Virus record (IMG/VR): IMGVR_UViG_3300036791_000263
Span: 1 to 46,539 of that record
Origin: a virus
Strand: one strand, 5' to 3'
Length of the DNA stretch: 46,539 nt
Below, piece after piece: positions 22,648 through 31,522 of this stretch (its first letter is position 1; each line of letters begins with the position of its first letter). Made by a program: the position numbers and the translations under genes. The notes below the pieces were generated by a model. The model saw nothing but the letters and a program-made list of their open reading frames with translations. It made no database searches and was not told the origin of the DNA.

Positions 22648-23142
22648 ATGCCAAACTCAAATGAACAAACAGAGACCGAAACTCCCACGACCACGTTAAA
22701 CCGGCTGCCAGACAGCGACGGGCCAACAGTTCAAGAATTAGAACGCGACGCGCAGGAAGCTGCGTCAGCGTATCGCGACATCGAGATCGAGCCAGCGAAG
22801 CTGCCGATCCGCGTCAAGTTCGATCCGGCGGTCGAATACGACGGTCAATCGTATGATGAATTGATCTTCGATTTCGATCGATTGATCGGCAAGGACTTCC
22901 AGCGCGCCGAACGCACGTTCACGCGGATGTATAAGCCGGACAGGGACGAAACGCCCCTGCCTGAACTCAAGCCGCTGTATCATGTGATCATCTTGTCGAT
23001 AGCCGGTTATCGTCCAAACGAACGCCCGGGAAGCGGCGTGCCGCTCGGTCTCATTCAGAAACTACCAAGGAGGTATTACACACCGCTGAGACTCGAAGCC
23101 CTAAAAGCCTGTGGCAGCTCGCCGGAAGAGGAGAAAGTATAA
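22648..23142 (+). CDS. Tail assembly chaperone (gpE-like)
   Basis: 164 residues from ATG 22648 (MPNSNEQTE); an extension to 22558 overlaps the tube gene. Placed between tube and tape measure genes, as P2 gpE/lambda gpG. IRVKFDPAVEYDGQSYDELIF...RLIGKDFQRAERTFTRMY is the typical front part of this family. A -1 shifted frame continues to the tape measure (next entry). Confidence 0.8.
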   Translation: MPNSNEQTETETPTTTLNRLPDSDGPTVQELERDAQEAASAYRDIEIEPAKLPIRVKFDPAVEYDGQSYDELIFDFDRLIGKDFQRAERTFTRMYKPDRDETPLPELKPLYHVIILSIAGYRPNERPGSGVPLGLIQKLPRRYYTPLRLEALKACGSSPEEEKV

Positions 23143-23306
23143 CCAAACTTCTCCGCGCCATAGCGGTGCGACTCGCTCGCGCAACTGGCGGTGGCGTCGA
23201 ATACTGGATGGAGCTGCCTCTCAAGGAGCTAGGAAATTTTATGCTGGAGCTGGCAGAGCAGATCGAACAAGAGCAACAAGCCGAAAGAGCGGCTCAAAGG
23301 AGGTGA
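23106..23306 (+). CDS. Chaperone frameshift extension (gpE'/GT-like)
   Basis: In the -1 frame, ATGGGVEYWMELPLKELGNF and a charged helix run to a stop at 23304-23306, with no start codon in place of a promoter or ribosome site. P2 and lambda tails make such a second product by programmed -1 shift. A single-tRNA slip at the four A's (23103-23106) would give about a 219-residue fusion; the exact slip site is not proven. The -1 frame is open well upstream, so other sites are possible. Confidence 0.6.
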   Translation, partial: SLWQLAGRGESITKLLRAIAVRLARATGGGVEYWMELPLKELGNFMLELAEQIEQEQQAERAAQRR

Positions 23307-23313
23307 AGAAAAC

Positions 23314-26223
23314 TTGGCAGAAGGAAAGCGCGAGTATGTAACGATCTTCGCCATAGGCGCGAAGTTGCTCGGCTCGTTCAAGGGCGCGATGACGCAAGCG
23401 CAGGCTCGACTGAAAAGTCTTGAGCGCGCAGCTGGCAAGATGGGCAGTTTTTTCAAGAAACTGTCATTAGGCATCGTTGGTCTCAGCGCCGCGTTCGCAG
23501 GATTTGCCGCGAAAAAAGTTTTCAGCGGCATCTTCGAAGGCGCTGTTAAACAGGCTCAGGAAGCCGAAGATCGCACGCGCACGCTCACGGCGTCGTTGAT
23601 GCGCATCGAAGGGATTCGCAGCCGAGGCGTCGGTGTAGCCAAACAGCAGGTCGATCTTCTGCATCAATACGGCGAGGCAATGAGCAAGCAAGGCGTCGTC
23701 TCCTCAGACATGTATGACATCGCCGCGAAGACGTTGTCCGTCTACAAAGTCACGCCGAAGCTGATCGCGCAGATGGAAGGTCCGCTTGCTGACGCGCTCG
23801 TCTCGATCAAAGGCGCACGCGCAACTGAGGAAGACATGCAAGGTCTCGCTCTCGCGACTGGCAAAGCGATTCGCGGTGGCAAGACCAAGGCGCTCGAAGA
23901 ATACGGCTTCGTCATGAACAAGCAGCAGACGAAAGAGTTTCGTGACCAAACGTCTGCGATGGGACGCTACAAGATACTGAGAAAGTTCTTCGCGAGTTAT
24001 CGAGGCGAGAACGCCAAGGCGATGAACACTGCGACTGGGCAGATGCAGAAGCTGAAGGAAGAGCAGAAAAAGATGTCCGAAGAACTCGGCGTCAAGATGC
24101 TGCCAGCGATGGGTAAAATGGCCGAGGCGTGGCGCAAGTTACTGCCTGAAGCGAAGCCGTTCCTTGAAACGATTCAAAATCTGCGAGTCAAAGCGATGGA
24201 GAAACTCGCAGACTTCATTCGCACAGGTCTCATTCCAGCATGGAACAAGTTCAAGCAGACGCTCTCGGAGAGCGGCGTCTATAAGCGGCTGAGCGACTCT
24301 TGGAAGAGACTCACTGAAGGATTCGGCAAGGCGTTCGGCGTCAAAGACGCGCAAGACTGGGGCAAAAAGATCGGAGACGTTTTCGTTGGCTTACTCGACA
24401 AAATGGCCAAGGTCATTGACTACGTCAACGAGAACAAAGATTGGCTGCTGCCACTGGTCAAGAATCTCACCAAGCTGGCGTTGGCGATTGCGGTGATCGG
24501 CAAAGTGAGTGCGGTCACGACACCTGCACTCAAGGGTGTCATGACAGCATTGCAGATCGGCAAATTCTTGCTTCCGCTGTTAGGCGCGATCGGCCCGGCA
24601 GGCTGGCTCATTATCGGTCTAGTTGCTCTTGCTGCCGCGCTCGTCTGGGTTGTAACACACTGGAACAAGTTCAAGGAAGGAGTTCAAGCCGCCTACGATG
24701 CGGTCGGCAAGGTGCCAATCATAGGGCCAGCCTTACAAGCGTCGTTTATTCCGCTCAAGCTGCTGATTAAAGCCATCGACTGGCTGATCAATGTCGACTG
24801 GGGAGCCGTAGGCAAAACAATCGTGAACTCGTGGAACGTCGTCAAAGCATTCTTCACCGGCTTTTGGGACGGCATCAAAGATACGTGGACCGGCGTCATC
24901 GAGTGGATGAAGACTAAGTGGAACAATTTCGCCGCGAGCTTGCACCTGCCGTCATGGATGAAATTCGGCGCTGGCAACAAAGCGGTCAAGGCGCCCGCCG
25001 CTGCCGCAGTCGCCGCTGGCGCGAATATCCCGACCAATGAACAGATGCTGCCTGCATACCAGCGTGGTGGCGTGGTTACGCGACCGACGGTTGCGAGAAT
25101 TGGAGAGACGCCCGAGTTGATCGTCCCGCTGAAAGTTCTCGGAAAGACGATGAACCAAGTTACCGATGCGGTGAAGGAAGTCGCAACAACACTCAATCGT
25201 TACCTGCTGGATCCGTTAAAACGAGCAGCAGGCGGCATAGGCGGCATGTTTGGTGTCGGCGCTGGCGCTGCTGCACGCGTCGCTGCCGGCGTGTCTCATG
25301 CTGGCGCGGCTGCTGCAGCTGCTGGCGTTGCCGGCGGTCCTGCTGGCGCTGCTGCTGCAGCAAAGTCTGTCCTGCTGGGACCGGAAGCACTCGCCAAGAT
25401 CAAAGCTGAGCGGGCAGGTATCGTCAAAGAACTGCAAGCGCCGTCGATGCAGAATCTGGTGTCAGCGACGCTCGCGACTGAAGCCAGCAGCGCCGAAGGT
25501 CAGAAGAACGTGCTCGAAGCGATGGTCAACCGCGCCGTTGCCTACAAGCGAGCAGGCAAGTTCAAGTCGATGGAGCAGATGATCAAGGGCGGGTTCTACG
25601 GTCCGTGGAATCGCGGCGAGACACGCGCAGTCATGGGGCGAGGACTGAGCGAAGCGCGTGCTCAGCAAGTCTCTGGCATGGTCAGTGAGATCGGCGCCGG
25701 TCGCAACGTGCTTCGCGGAATGACTGATCAGGGAATGGTCAACGAGATCAAAGGCTACAAGGAGAAGATCGCCGGCGAATACCACGGCTTCATGCAAGGT
25801 TTGCACGAGCAGTATTCGACAGCCGCTTACACTGAATCGAAGAAAGCAGCGACAGGCGCGCCGCCGTTACTGGCAGCAGCAGCTCCGGGAGCACAGTTTG
25901 GCGGCATCTTCAGGCGTCCGTCAATAGCGAACATCGCAGAGCGTGGCGCTGAAGCGGTCATCCCGTTGACAGGCGGTCGTCGTGCTCATGGCTTGCTCGA
26001 TTACGCTTCGCGTGCGCTCGGACGCACTGGCATGGGCGGCCCCGTTGCGCACCAGACGCACGTTGCGTTCGCACCGCACGTCGAGATTCACGGCAACGTC
26101 ACGCAGGAGGAAACGCGTGCGATGGATAGCCGTTTGCGCGATCTGGCGCGCGATTTCATTGGGCAATTCAAGGCAGCGCAGCACCAAGAACGGAGGTTGA
26201 GTTATGAATCAGGCTACGGTTGA
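23314..26223 (+). CDS. Tail tape measure protein with hydrolase-like domain
   Basis: 969 residues; TTG start at 23314, 7-8 bases after a perfect AGGAGGTGA. N-terminal helices, repeated hydrophobic stretches (ALAIAVIGKVSAV, LIIGLVALAAALVWVV) and a Gly/Ala-rich linker are typical. Residues about 700-810 (TLATEASSAEGQKNVLEAMVNRA...GGFYGPWNRGET) resemble cell-wall hydrolase domains of the SleB type, which several phages carry in the tape measure. It sets tail length and probably enters the host envelope during injection. Confidence 0.88.
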   Translation: MAEGKREYVTIFAIGAKLLGSFKGAMTQAQARLKSLERAAGKMGSFFKKLSLGIVGLSAAFAGFAAKKVFSGIFEGAVKQAQEAEDRTRTLTASLMRIEGIRSRGVGVAKQQVDLLHQYGEAMSKQGVVSSDMYDIAAKTLSVYKVTPKLIAQMEGPLADALVSIKGARATEEDMQGLALATGKAIRGGKTKALEEYGFVMNKQQTKEFRDQTSAMGRYKILRKFFASYRGENAKAMNTATGQMQKLKEEQKKMSEELGVKMLPAMGKMAEAWRKLLPEAKPFLETIQNLRVKAMEKLADFIRTGLIPAWNKFKQTLSESGVYKRLSDSWKRLTEGFGKAFGVKDAQDWGKKIGDVFVGLLDKMAKVIDYVNENKDWLLPLVKNLTKLALAIAVIGKVSAVTTPALKGVMTALQIGKFLLPLLGAIGPAGWLIIGLVALAAALVWVVTHWNKFKEGVQAAYDAVGKVPIIGPALQASFIPLKLLIKAIDWLINVDWGAVGKTIVNSWNVVKAFFTGFWDGIKDTWTGVIEWMKTKWNNFAASLHLPSWMKFGAGNKAVKAPAAAAVAAGANIPTNEQMLPAYQRGGVVTRPTVARIGETPELIVPLKVLGKTMNQVTDAVKEVATTLNRYLLDPLKRAAGGIGGMFGVGAGAAARVAAGVSHAGAAAAAAGVAGGPAGAAAAAKSVLLGPEALAKIKAERAGIVKELQAPSMQNLVSATLATEASSAEGQKNVLEAMVNRAVAYKRAGKFKSMEQMIKGGFYGPWNRGETRAVMGRGLSEARAQQVSGMVSEIGAGRNVLRGMTDQGMVNEIKGYKEKIAGEYHGFMQGLHEQYSTAAYTESKKAATGAPPLLAAAAPGAQFGGIFRRPSIANIAERGAEAVIPLTGGRRAHGLLDYASRALGRTGMGGPVAHQTHVAFAPHVEIHGNVTQEETRAMDSRLRDLARDFIGQFKAAQHQERRLSYESGYG

Positions 26224-26557
26224 GCCGCGAATCGCAGGACCGTCTTGGCCGCGCGTGATGCCGCCGCAGAAGTATGTCGAGTTCCAGCAGCAGGTCGCCG
26301 CGCTCATCGACATCAAAGAGCCGAAATACCGCCAATACATCACGACGCAGGGCGATTGGTGGGACTTGATCAGTTTGCGCTGCTACGGCATGAAGCGCGG
26401 CGACGATCACTACATGCACAAGCTGATCGAAGTGAATTACGATCTGCGCGACGTGAGCAATTTTCCTGCTGGCGTTGCAGTCAACGTGCCTGATATGCCT
26501 GTCAAGATGTCAATCCCGCTCGTGCCTTGGAAAAGCGCAACGATTATCACGGCATGA
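26204..26557 (+). CDS. Tail protein X-like (LysM-type)
   Basis: 117 residues from ATG 26204, overlapping the tape measure end. YRQYITTQGDWWDLISLRCYG...LIEVNYDLRDVSNFPAGVAVNVPD is the LysM-like gpX pattern of P2-type baseplates, which may bind peptidoglycan or the tail tip. Confidence 0.82.
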   Translation: MNQATVEPRIAGPSWPRVMPPQKYVEFQQQVAALIDIKEPKYRQYITTQGDWWDLISLRCYGMKRGDDHYMHKLIEVNYDLRDVSNFPAGVAVNVPDMPVKMSIPLVPWKSATIITA

Positions 26558-27783
26558 TCACACCCGTCCGAATCGCTTATCCGTCGATCCAGATGGGCGG
26601 TCAGGATTACTATTCGAGCCTTGCGCCGTATTTTCTCAACCTCGTTTACACTGACAACTATGACGGTGAGAAGGCAGACGATCTCGACCTGCAGCTCGCA
26701 GACCGCGATCGGCGCTTCATCAACGATTGGATGCCCGACAAAGGCGTTTTCATCGACGTGTCGATCATCGTTGAGCGTTGGTTCGCGCCGTTCGCCGCAG
26801 GATTGATGCTCGACTGTGGGCGCTTCTGGATCGACACGGTAGACTTCGACCTACCGCAGCACACCGTCTCAGTCAAAGCATCATCAATCCCGACTGACGT
26901 TCACCTCAAGTCGAAAGACGAAACACGCGGCTGGGAGGACAGTTCACTTCAAGACATCGCTGGGCAGATTGCAGACGAGAACCAGATGCAGCTGCAATGG
27001 AACAGCGATTACAACCCTGAATACAGTCGCGTCGAGCAGAACGAAGAAAACGGTCTCTGCTTTTTGAAGAAACGCGCGAAGGACGCGGGTCTGACAATCA
27101 AATGTTCGCGCAACCAGATTATCATCAGCGACGCGCAAAAAATGGATGAAGCAGCGCCAAGTTTCATGCTCGTCTATGGTAATGTCGCCGCTGGCGGTGG
27201 CGCGTGCTATCGCATGAGCGGTGGTCACTTCACGACACGAGTCATGGACTCGAAAAAGTCAGCAAAAATCAAATACGTCAACCCAGAGACAGGGCGCTTG
27301 ACCGACGAAGGCTATTCCGTGAAAGACGACGACCTGACGAAGCAGGATGTCGACGATCAGATCAACGACAAGGTCGAATATCAATCCAATTCGAGCGGCG
27401 GCGGCAGCGGCGGGCGTGCCGCATTGGTTTCGCGCTGTCTCGCGCTCGCAGCAGCTCGTGAAAAGAAAGCCAAGGACTCGCCACCGAGTGATCAAGGTTT
27501 GTGGGGCGACAATTTACCCGCCGACAATGCCGGTAAGGGCGCAGGCGGTTCCGGTGCTGGTCAGCGCAAAGCGAAAGCGAACTGCCGCGAAGCGAACAAG
27601 GACAAAGAAACAGCAACGATCGACATGTCGATTGGCAATCCGCTGATCGCAGCAGGAATGACGTTCATGCTCAAAGGTGTCGGGCAATTCGATGGCAAAT
27701 GGTTCATCGAAAGCGCGAGACACACGGTTGGACCGCAGTATGACACTAGCCTCGGCGTGCGTCGCTGCTTGGAGGGTTACTGA
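26554..27783 (+). CDS. Baseplate hub protein, P2 gpD-like
   Basis: 409 residues from ATG 26554 (ATGA overlap); the longer reading to 26527 is less likely. DLDLQLADRDRRFINDWMPDKG is typical of the N-terminal barrel, and MTFMLKGVGQFDGKWFIESARHTV of the C-terminal part. The gpD/gp27-like hub forms the central baseplate ring around the spike. A Gly/Ser/Lys-rich insert (about residues 285-350) is an extra. Confidence 0.88.
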   Translation: MITPVRIAYPSIQMGGQDYYSSLAPYFLNLVYTDNYDGEKADDLDLQLADRDRRFINDWMPDKGVFIDVSIIVERWFAPFAAGLMLDCGRFWIDTVDFDLPQHTVSVKASSIPTDVHLKSKDETRGWEDSSLQDIAGQIADENQMQLQWNSDYNPEYSRVEQNEENGLCFLKKRAKDAGLTIKCSRNQIIISDAQKMDEAAPSFMLVYGNVAAGGGACYRMSGGHFTTRVMDSKKSAKIKYVNPETGRLTDEGYSVKDDDLTKQDVDDQINDKVEYQSNSSGGGSGGRAALVSRCLALAAAREKKAKDSPPSDQGLWGDNLPADNAGKGAGGSGAGQRKAKANCREANKDKETATIDMSIGNPLIAAGMTFMLKGVGQFDGKWFIESARHTVGPQYDTSLGVRRCLEGY

Positions 27784-27784
27784 T

Positions 27785-28558
27785 ATGGGGCGCAAAAATT
27801 TACTCAGCGACACTGACTACAACACGGGCAAGGACAACCGTTTTGGCAGCAGCGTTGTCATGGGTCGCGTGACGAAGATCGAGTGTGACGAAACGCAGGC
27901 GAACGTGCGCGTGATCTTTCCCGATAAGGTCGATCACAAAGGCACGCCGCTCATTACGAAGCCAGTGCCGGTCCTGCATCCGGCGGCTACGGGCAAGAAA
28001 AGTTTCCAGATACCGCGTGTTGGCACGAACGTCGCGCTGCTGAAGTATCCGAACAGCCACAGTGATTACGCTGTGCTCGGCTCGTTCTACACGACGAGCG
28101 ATCCACCGCCGGTGACAGACCCAAAGCTCGACTACACAGAATGGGAAGGCGGGCACATTCAGAAGTTCGACGCTAACGACGACGCCGAAGTGTTCATGAC
28201 GCAGGATTTCAAAGGCGGCATCGACACGAAAGCCAAAAAGAATATCAAGGTTTCGACTACTGACGGTGCGCACATCAATCTCGAAGCCGACGGCGACGTA
28301 AATGTCAAAGCACCCAATGGCGCGATCAATCTCCAGCAAAAAAACATCCTGCTCGAAGGCGCAGTCACGATCAAGGGCGACATCGAACATACGGGCAACA
28401 TGAGGACGAGCGGCGTTCATCAAGACAGCAACGGGCTTCACACCAGCGGTCGCAGCGCAGAAGAACTCGAAAAGCGCGTCGTTGCGCTTGAGCATCGCGT
28501 CACTCAGCTCGAAGCGTTGTTAATCGCGATACAACGGGAGAAATCAAATGGCAGTTGA
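27785..28558 (+). CDS. Baseplate spike protein, gpV-like
   Basis: 257 residues from ATG 27785 (MGRKNLLSD). An OB-fold-like N-terminal half (VVMGRVTKIECDETQANVRVIF...IPRVGTNVALLKYP) is followed by repeating short strands (INLEADGDVNVKAPNGAINL) typical of the spike beta-helix, and a coiled-coil end. It pierces the outer membrane at infection. Confidence 0.88.
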   Translation: MGRKNLLSDTDYNTGKDNRFGSSVVMGRVTKIECDETQANVRVIFPDKVDHKGTPLITKPVPVLHPAATGKKSFQIPRVGTNVALLKYPNSHSDYAVLGSFYTTSDPPPVTDPKLDYTEWEGGHIQKFDANDDAEVFMTQDFKGGIDTKAKKNIKVSTTDGAHINLEADGDVNVKAPNGAINLQQKNILLEGAVTIKGDIEHTGNMRTSGVHQDSNGLHTSGRSAEELEKRVVALEHRVTQLEALLIAIQREKSNGS

Positions 28559-29003
28559 GGGCATTTACGGTTCGATCGTCTTCGGCAAAGCGCGTGGCAG
28601 GATTCACACGTTTGAAGAAATCCAGCGCAAATACACTGGTCGCTTCGGCTCGCACATGGTGCATCTGCGCAAACCGCTGCTCGAATGGGCTGGCAACGAT
28701 CTCGTCGAGTGCGATTACCGAATCAGCTTGAACGCAGCGTGGTGCGGTAATCCGCTGCCGCTGCTGGCGCAATGGCACTTTTATCATGAAAACGCCATGG
28801 CTGCGCCGTTGATCGTCGGTTCAAGCCCGATGGGGCCGGGTCTGTCGCTGTTCGTCATTACCGATCTTGCTGAGAGTCACAAACATTGGCTGCATGGCGG
28901 CAGACTGATCGCCGTCGAGCTGAGCGTGACGTTCAAGGAATACATTCCGTTCACGGAAGGTTCGTTCTCGTCATTTGGCATTCCGGGCTTTGGAGGATTG
29001 TAA
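28548..29003 (+). CDS. Tail protein U-like
   Basis: 151 residues from ATG 28548, with GGGAGA upstream. VHLRKPLLEWAGNDLVECDYRISL and the C-terminal VELSVTFKEYIP match P2 gpU-type tail proteins, which take part in baseplate assembly. The gene overlaps the spike gene. Confidence 0.8.
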   Translation: MAVEGIYGSIVFGKARGRIHTFEEIQRKYTGRFGSHMVHLRKPLLEWAGNDLVECDYRISLNAAWCGNPLPLLAQWHFYHENAMAAPLIVGSSPMGPGLSLFVITDLAESHKHWLHGGRLIAVELSVTFKEYIPFTEGSFSSFGIPGFGGL

Positions 29004-29004
29004 A

Positions 29005-29724
29005 ATGCCGATCACCGCCTCAATCATCGACAACAAGTTCAGCAACGAACTAGGTGCGAACTGGCGCATCCAGCTGCGCGACGCAGACGGCATGCCGCTC
29101 ACGATGGCGAGCTTCGAAGCGATCGATTTTGGTGCCGTGAGTTACAAGGAAATTTTTCAGAACGTGAAGACGATCTTGACGACCCCGCTGTTCAGCGCCG
29201 CGCTCGAACGCACGCTCGGACTCGACACGAGCATTGTCGATCTGCCGATGAACCTTGCCGAGGAAGCGACGGTCGCGATCCTCGACGCGCTTTATTACTG
29301 GGAGTCGCGCGTTGAAGTCATGTCGATCGATTTCGAGCCGAAGACGTTGACAGGTCAACTGACCGTAAATCTGCAATTGAAAGTGAAGAACGTGATCTGG
29401 GGGACGAGCACGCAATACGACAAGATCACGATCTACACTGAGGAGCCGATAGTGCCGCCTGCTCTGCCGCCGTCGAAACCGACAGATGAAGCGCCACCGG
29501 GCATGATCATTCAAGGTCCACCCGGACCTGAAGGCCCGCAAGGCCCGCCCGGGGCGACTGGCCCTGCTGGCACGCGCGGCAGTCTGTGGTTCACGGGCAC
29601 GACTGATCCTGTCAGCGTTGCGGGCGCACTCATCAATGACATGTATTTGAACACGACAACAGCAGCGATCTTTCAGTATGACGGCACAACTTGGAGGGTA
29701 ATATTCAATGGCAGATCAACCTAA
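29005..29724 (+). CDS. Baseplate wedge gp25/gpW-like fused to collagen-like and knob domains
   Basis: 239 residues from ATG 29005 (MPITASIID). Residues about 20-150 match the gp25/P2 gpW wedge ([25 protein letters not shown]...). A Pro-rich linker follows, then about seven Gly-X-Y triplets ([19 protein letters not shown], about 170-190) and a short domain ([19 protein letters not shown]). Gp25-type proteins usually end after the first domain, so the collagen and knob are an addition. The knob is similar to the end of the next gene. Confidence 0.8.
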   Translation: MPITASIIDNKFSNELGANWRIQLRDADGMPLTMASFEAIDFGAVSYKEIFQNVKTILTTPLFSAALERTLGLDTSIVDLPMNLAEEATVAILDALYYWESRVEVMSIDFEPKTLTGQLTVNLQLKVKNVIWGTSTQYDKITIYTEEPIVPPALPPSKPTDEAPPGMIIQGPPGPEGPQGPPGATGPAGTRGSLWFTGTTDPVSVAGALINDMYLNTTTAAIFQYDGTTWRVIFNGRST

Positions 29725-30082
29725 ACCAGCACCACAACAACGAACACCGCGAGCGCCCGGATGGACGCCAGCAGGTAACATCAAAGGGCCACCCGGACCG
29801 ACAGGCGCTGCAGGGCCACCCGGTGATACGGGACCAGCGGGAGCAACTGGCCCACCTGGCGCGGCTGGCGATCCAGGCCCCGCGGGACCGCAAGGACCGA
29901 CAGGTGCGACTGGGCCAGCAGGCACTCGCGGTGCGACATGGGTCGTGCAACCGAACGATCCGGGTGTCGCGATGGGGCAAGAGATCACTGGCGACATGTG
30001 GCTCAACTCGACGAGCGGCGACATCTTTCAATACAGCACGACGAAAGGTTGGCGCAAAGTGATGGGTGAAGGAGCAGCATAA
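29708..30082 (+). CDS. Collagen-like protein, 124 aa
   Basis: About 17 Gly-X-Y triplets (residues 26-77, such as [19 protein letters not shown]) follow an [12 protein letters not shown] opening. The end ([20 protein letters not shown]) is homologous to the end of the previous protein, so this looks like a duplicated knob. Collagen-like segments form trimers in fibres. Its start overlaps the previous gene by 17 bases. Confidence 0.85.
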   Translation: MADQPKPAPQQRTPRAPGWTPAGNIKGPPGPTGAAGPPGDTGPAGATGPPGAAGDPGPAGPQGPTGATGPAGTRGATWVVQPNDPGVAMGQEITGDMWLNSTSGDIFQYSTTKGWRKVMGEGAA

Positions 30083-30837
30083 TGCCTGACGACGAATCAG
30101 CTGAGACACCGTCGACGAAAGCTCCTGGCTGGGCACCCAAGGGCAACATCAAAGGGCCAAAAGGCGACACAGGTCAGACAGGTGCGCAAGGTGCAACTGG
30201 CCCGCCAGGCTCAACTGGTGCGCAAGGGCCGAAGGGTGATCCAGGTCCGGCAGGAAATACCGGCGCACAAGGTCCGCAGGGAAATCAAGGTCCGCAAGGG
30301 CCAGCAGGACCGACAGGACCGACAGGGCCAACTGGCGCAGGTGTCGCTGCTGGGGGCGCGAGCGGTGACAAGCTGCAAAAGAAAAGCGCCACAGCAAATG
30401 ACACTGAGTGGGTCGCCGCGAATGCCATTCACTCAAATCCGGGGGCAACCTATCCGCTCGTCACTGGAACGGCTCTCAAGGCTGCAGGGTTTCGTCAGGC
30501 TTTAACGATTAGAGGAAGCGGTCGCGTGTTTGCGATAGTATCAGGTCGTATGTATTGCAACACAGCCAGTGGCTTCGGACTTGCCCAACTCAACTACGGC
30601 ACGGGAACCCCGCCGCTAGCCGGAGCAGCGGCAATCGGGACGCTGATGAGTAATCAGGCTTTCAGCGCGAATGTCGGTCAGCCAGCGAACGCTTACACGA
30701 TGTTCAGCTTAAACGGGATGATTCTCAGCGGCTTAGTCAAAGGCACCGCGTATTGGTTCGATGTGTTTTACTGTGCTGGCAATGCAGCTTGGGCAGCCGG
30801 AATGGCTGGTCTTTGCCTCGACGTTTTCGAATTATGA
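30082..30837 (+). CDS. Collagen-like fibre protein, 251 aa
   Basis: The ATG overlaps the previous stop as [17 protein letters not shown], as in the previous protein, is followed by about 22 Gly-X-Y triplets (to about residue 88) and a Ser/Gly-rich C-terminal domain with beta-sheet patterning ([20 protein letters not shown]). It may be a second fibre or knob, with the collagen part forming the trimeric stalk. Confidence 0.82.
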   Translation: MPDDESAETPSTKAPGWAPKGNIKGPKGDTGQTGAQGATGPPGSTGAQGPKGDPGPAGNTGAQGPQGNQGPQGPAGPTGPTGPTGAGVAAGGASGDKLQKKSATANDTEWVAANAIHSNPGATYPLVTGTALKAAGFRQALTIRGSGRVFAIVSGRMYCNTASGFGLAQLNYGTGTPPLAGAAAIGTLMSNQAFSANVGQPANAYTMFSLNGMILSGLVKGTAYWFDVFYCAGNAAWAAGMAGLCLDVFEL

Positions 30838-31034
30838 CATCAAAAGATCGAGTCGCCATCGTCATCGCAGCCGGATTGGTTGGGTGGGGATTACTCGCTA
30901 TCGCTGGAGCAGCTTGGCGCAACAGGTCGTTCACTGAAGGCGGCGGTGAAATACTGCTTGCTATTGCTGGCGGCCTCGCCTCATCGTTAGCCGCATATTT
31001 CGCGACAAGAAACAACGGAGCACCAAAAGAATGA
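30834..31034 (+). CDS. Small membrane protein, holin candidate, 66 aa
   Basis: ATG 30834 overlaps the previous stop as ATGA; a longer reading to 30753 is less likely. Two hydrophobic helices ([20 protein letters not shown] and [18 protein letters not shown]) separated by a charged turn and ending in a short polar tail fit a class II holin. It is directly followed by a hydrolase-like gene, which adds weak support. No lysis gene cluster is otherwise visible. Confidence 0.5.
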   Translation: MTSKDRVAIVIAAGLVGWGLLAIAGAAWRNRSFTEGGGEILLAIAGGLASSLAAYFATRNNGAPKE

Positions 31035-31522
31035 AAACGCACACCGCAATCATGCAACCGCTGCTCGTGATCGACCAAGTATTGATCGCTGGCGCAGGCG
31101 ACTTTCGCTACATCGCGTTCATCAGCGATCTCGACATCTGCAACGACGGCACTGGCCCTGACTACGATGATCCGCATCATCAGTCGCAGACTGCTTATTA
31201 CAACGGCGGCAAATACCTTAACGCTGACGAGGACAAATATCTCGTCAGTCCGCCGCAGGTGCGCTCGATGATTGAGCCGATCCTCATGGGCTGCCAAGGA
31301 CGCATCACGAATCTGACGACAGCGAAATGGAGCCCTGCCGTGGTAGGCGAGATCGGGCCGGACGACAAGACCGGCGAAGCTGCCTATTGCGTAGCGAAAA
31401 TCGTCAATCCAAAAATCACTCACAACAGCGGCGACACGCGACGTGTTTACCTCTACGAGTTTTGGCCCGGTATTCCAGCTGTCGTCGACGGTAAGAAATA
31501 CAAATTGGAGGGAGCAGGATAA
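31031..31522 (+). CDS. GH75 chitosanase-like protein, 163 aa
   Basis: ATG 31031 overlaps the previous stop as ATGA. SDLDICNDGTGPDYDDPHHQ and SQTAYYNGGKYLNADEDKYL, then VVGEIGPDDKTGEAAY, resemble GH75 chitosanases, where an acidic residue and a Glu in the G-(D/E)-x-G-P...G-E stretch are catalytic; E107 and E116 would be the pair here. It may cut a host surface polymer or cell-wall glycan. It sits among baseplate genes, so a structural enzyme is as likely as a lysin. Confidence 0.6.
   Translation: MKTHTAIMQPLLVIDQVLIAGAGDFRYIAFISDLDICNDGTGPDYDDPHHQSQTAYYNGGKYLNADEDKYLVSPPQVRSMIEPILMGCQGRITNLTTAKWSPAVVGEIGPDDKTGEAAYCVAKIVNPKITHNSGDTRRVYLYEFWPGIPAVVDGKKYKLEGAG

Noticed and set aside
25260-25375. 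Ala/Gly low-complexity run
   Set aside because: Coding linker of the tape measure, not a tandem DNA repeat.
29510-30350. Short direct repeats that could look like a CRISPR array
   Set aside because: They are Gly-X-Y collagen codons: 9-base periodic and coding, without spacers.
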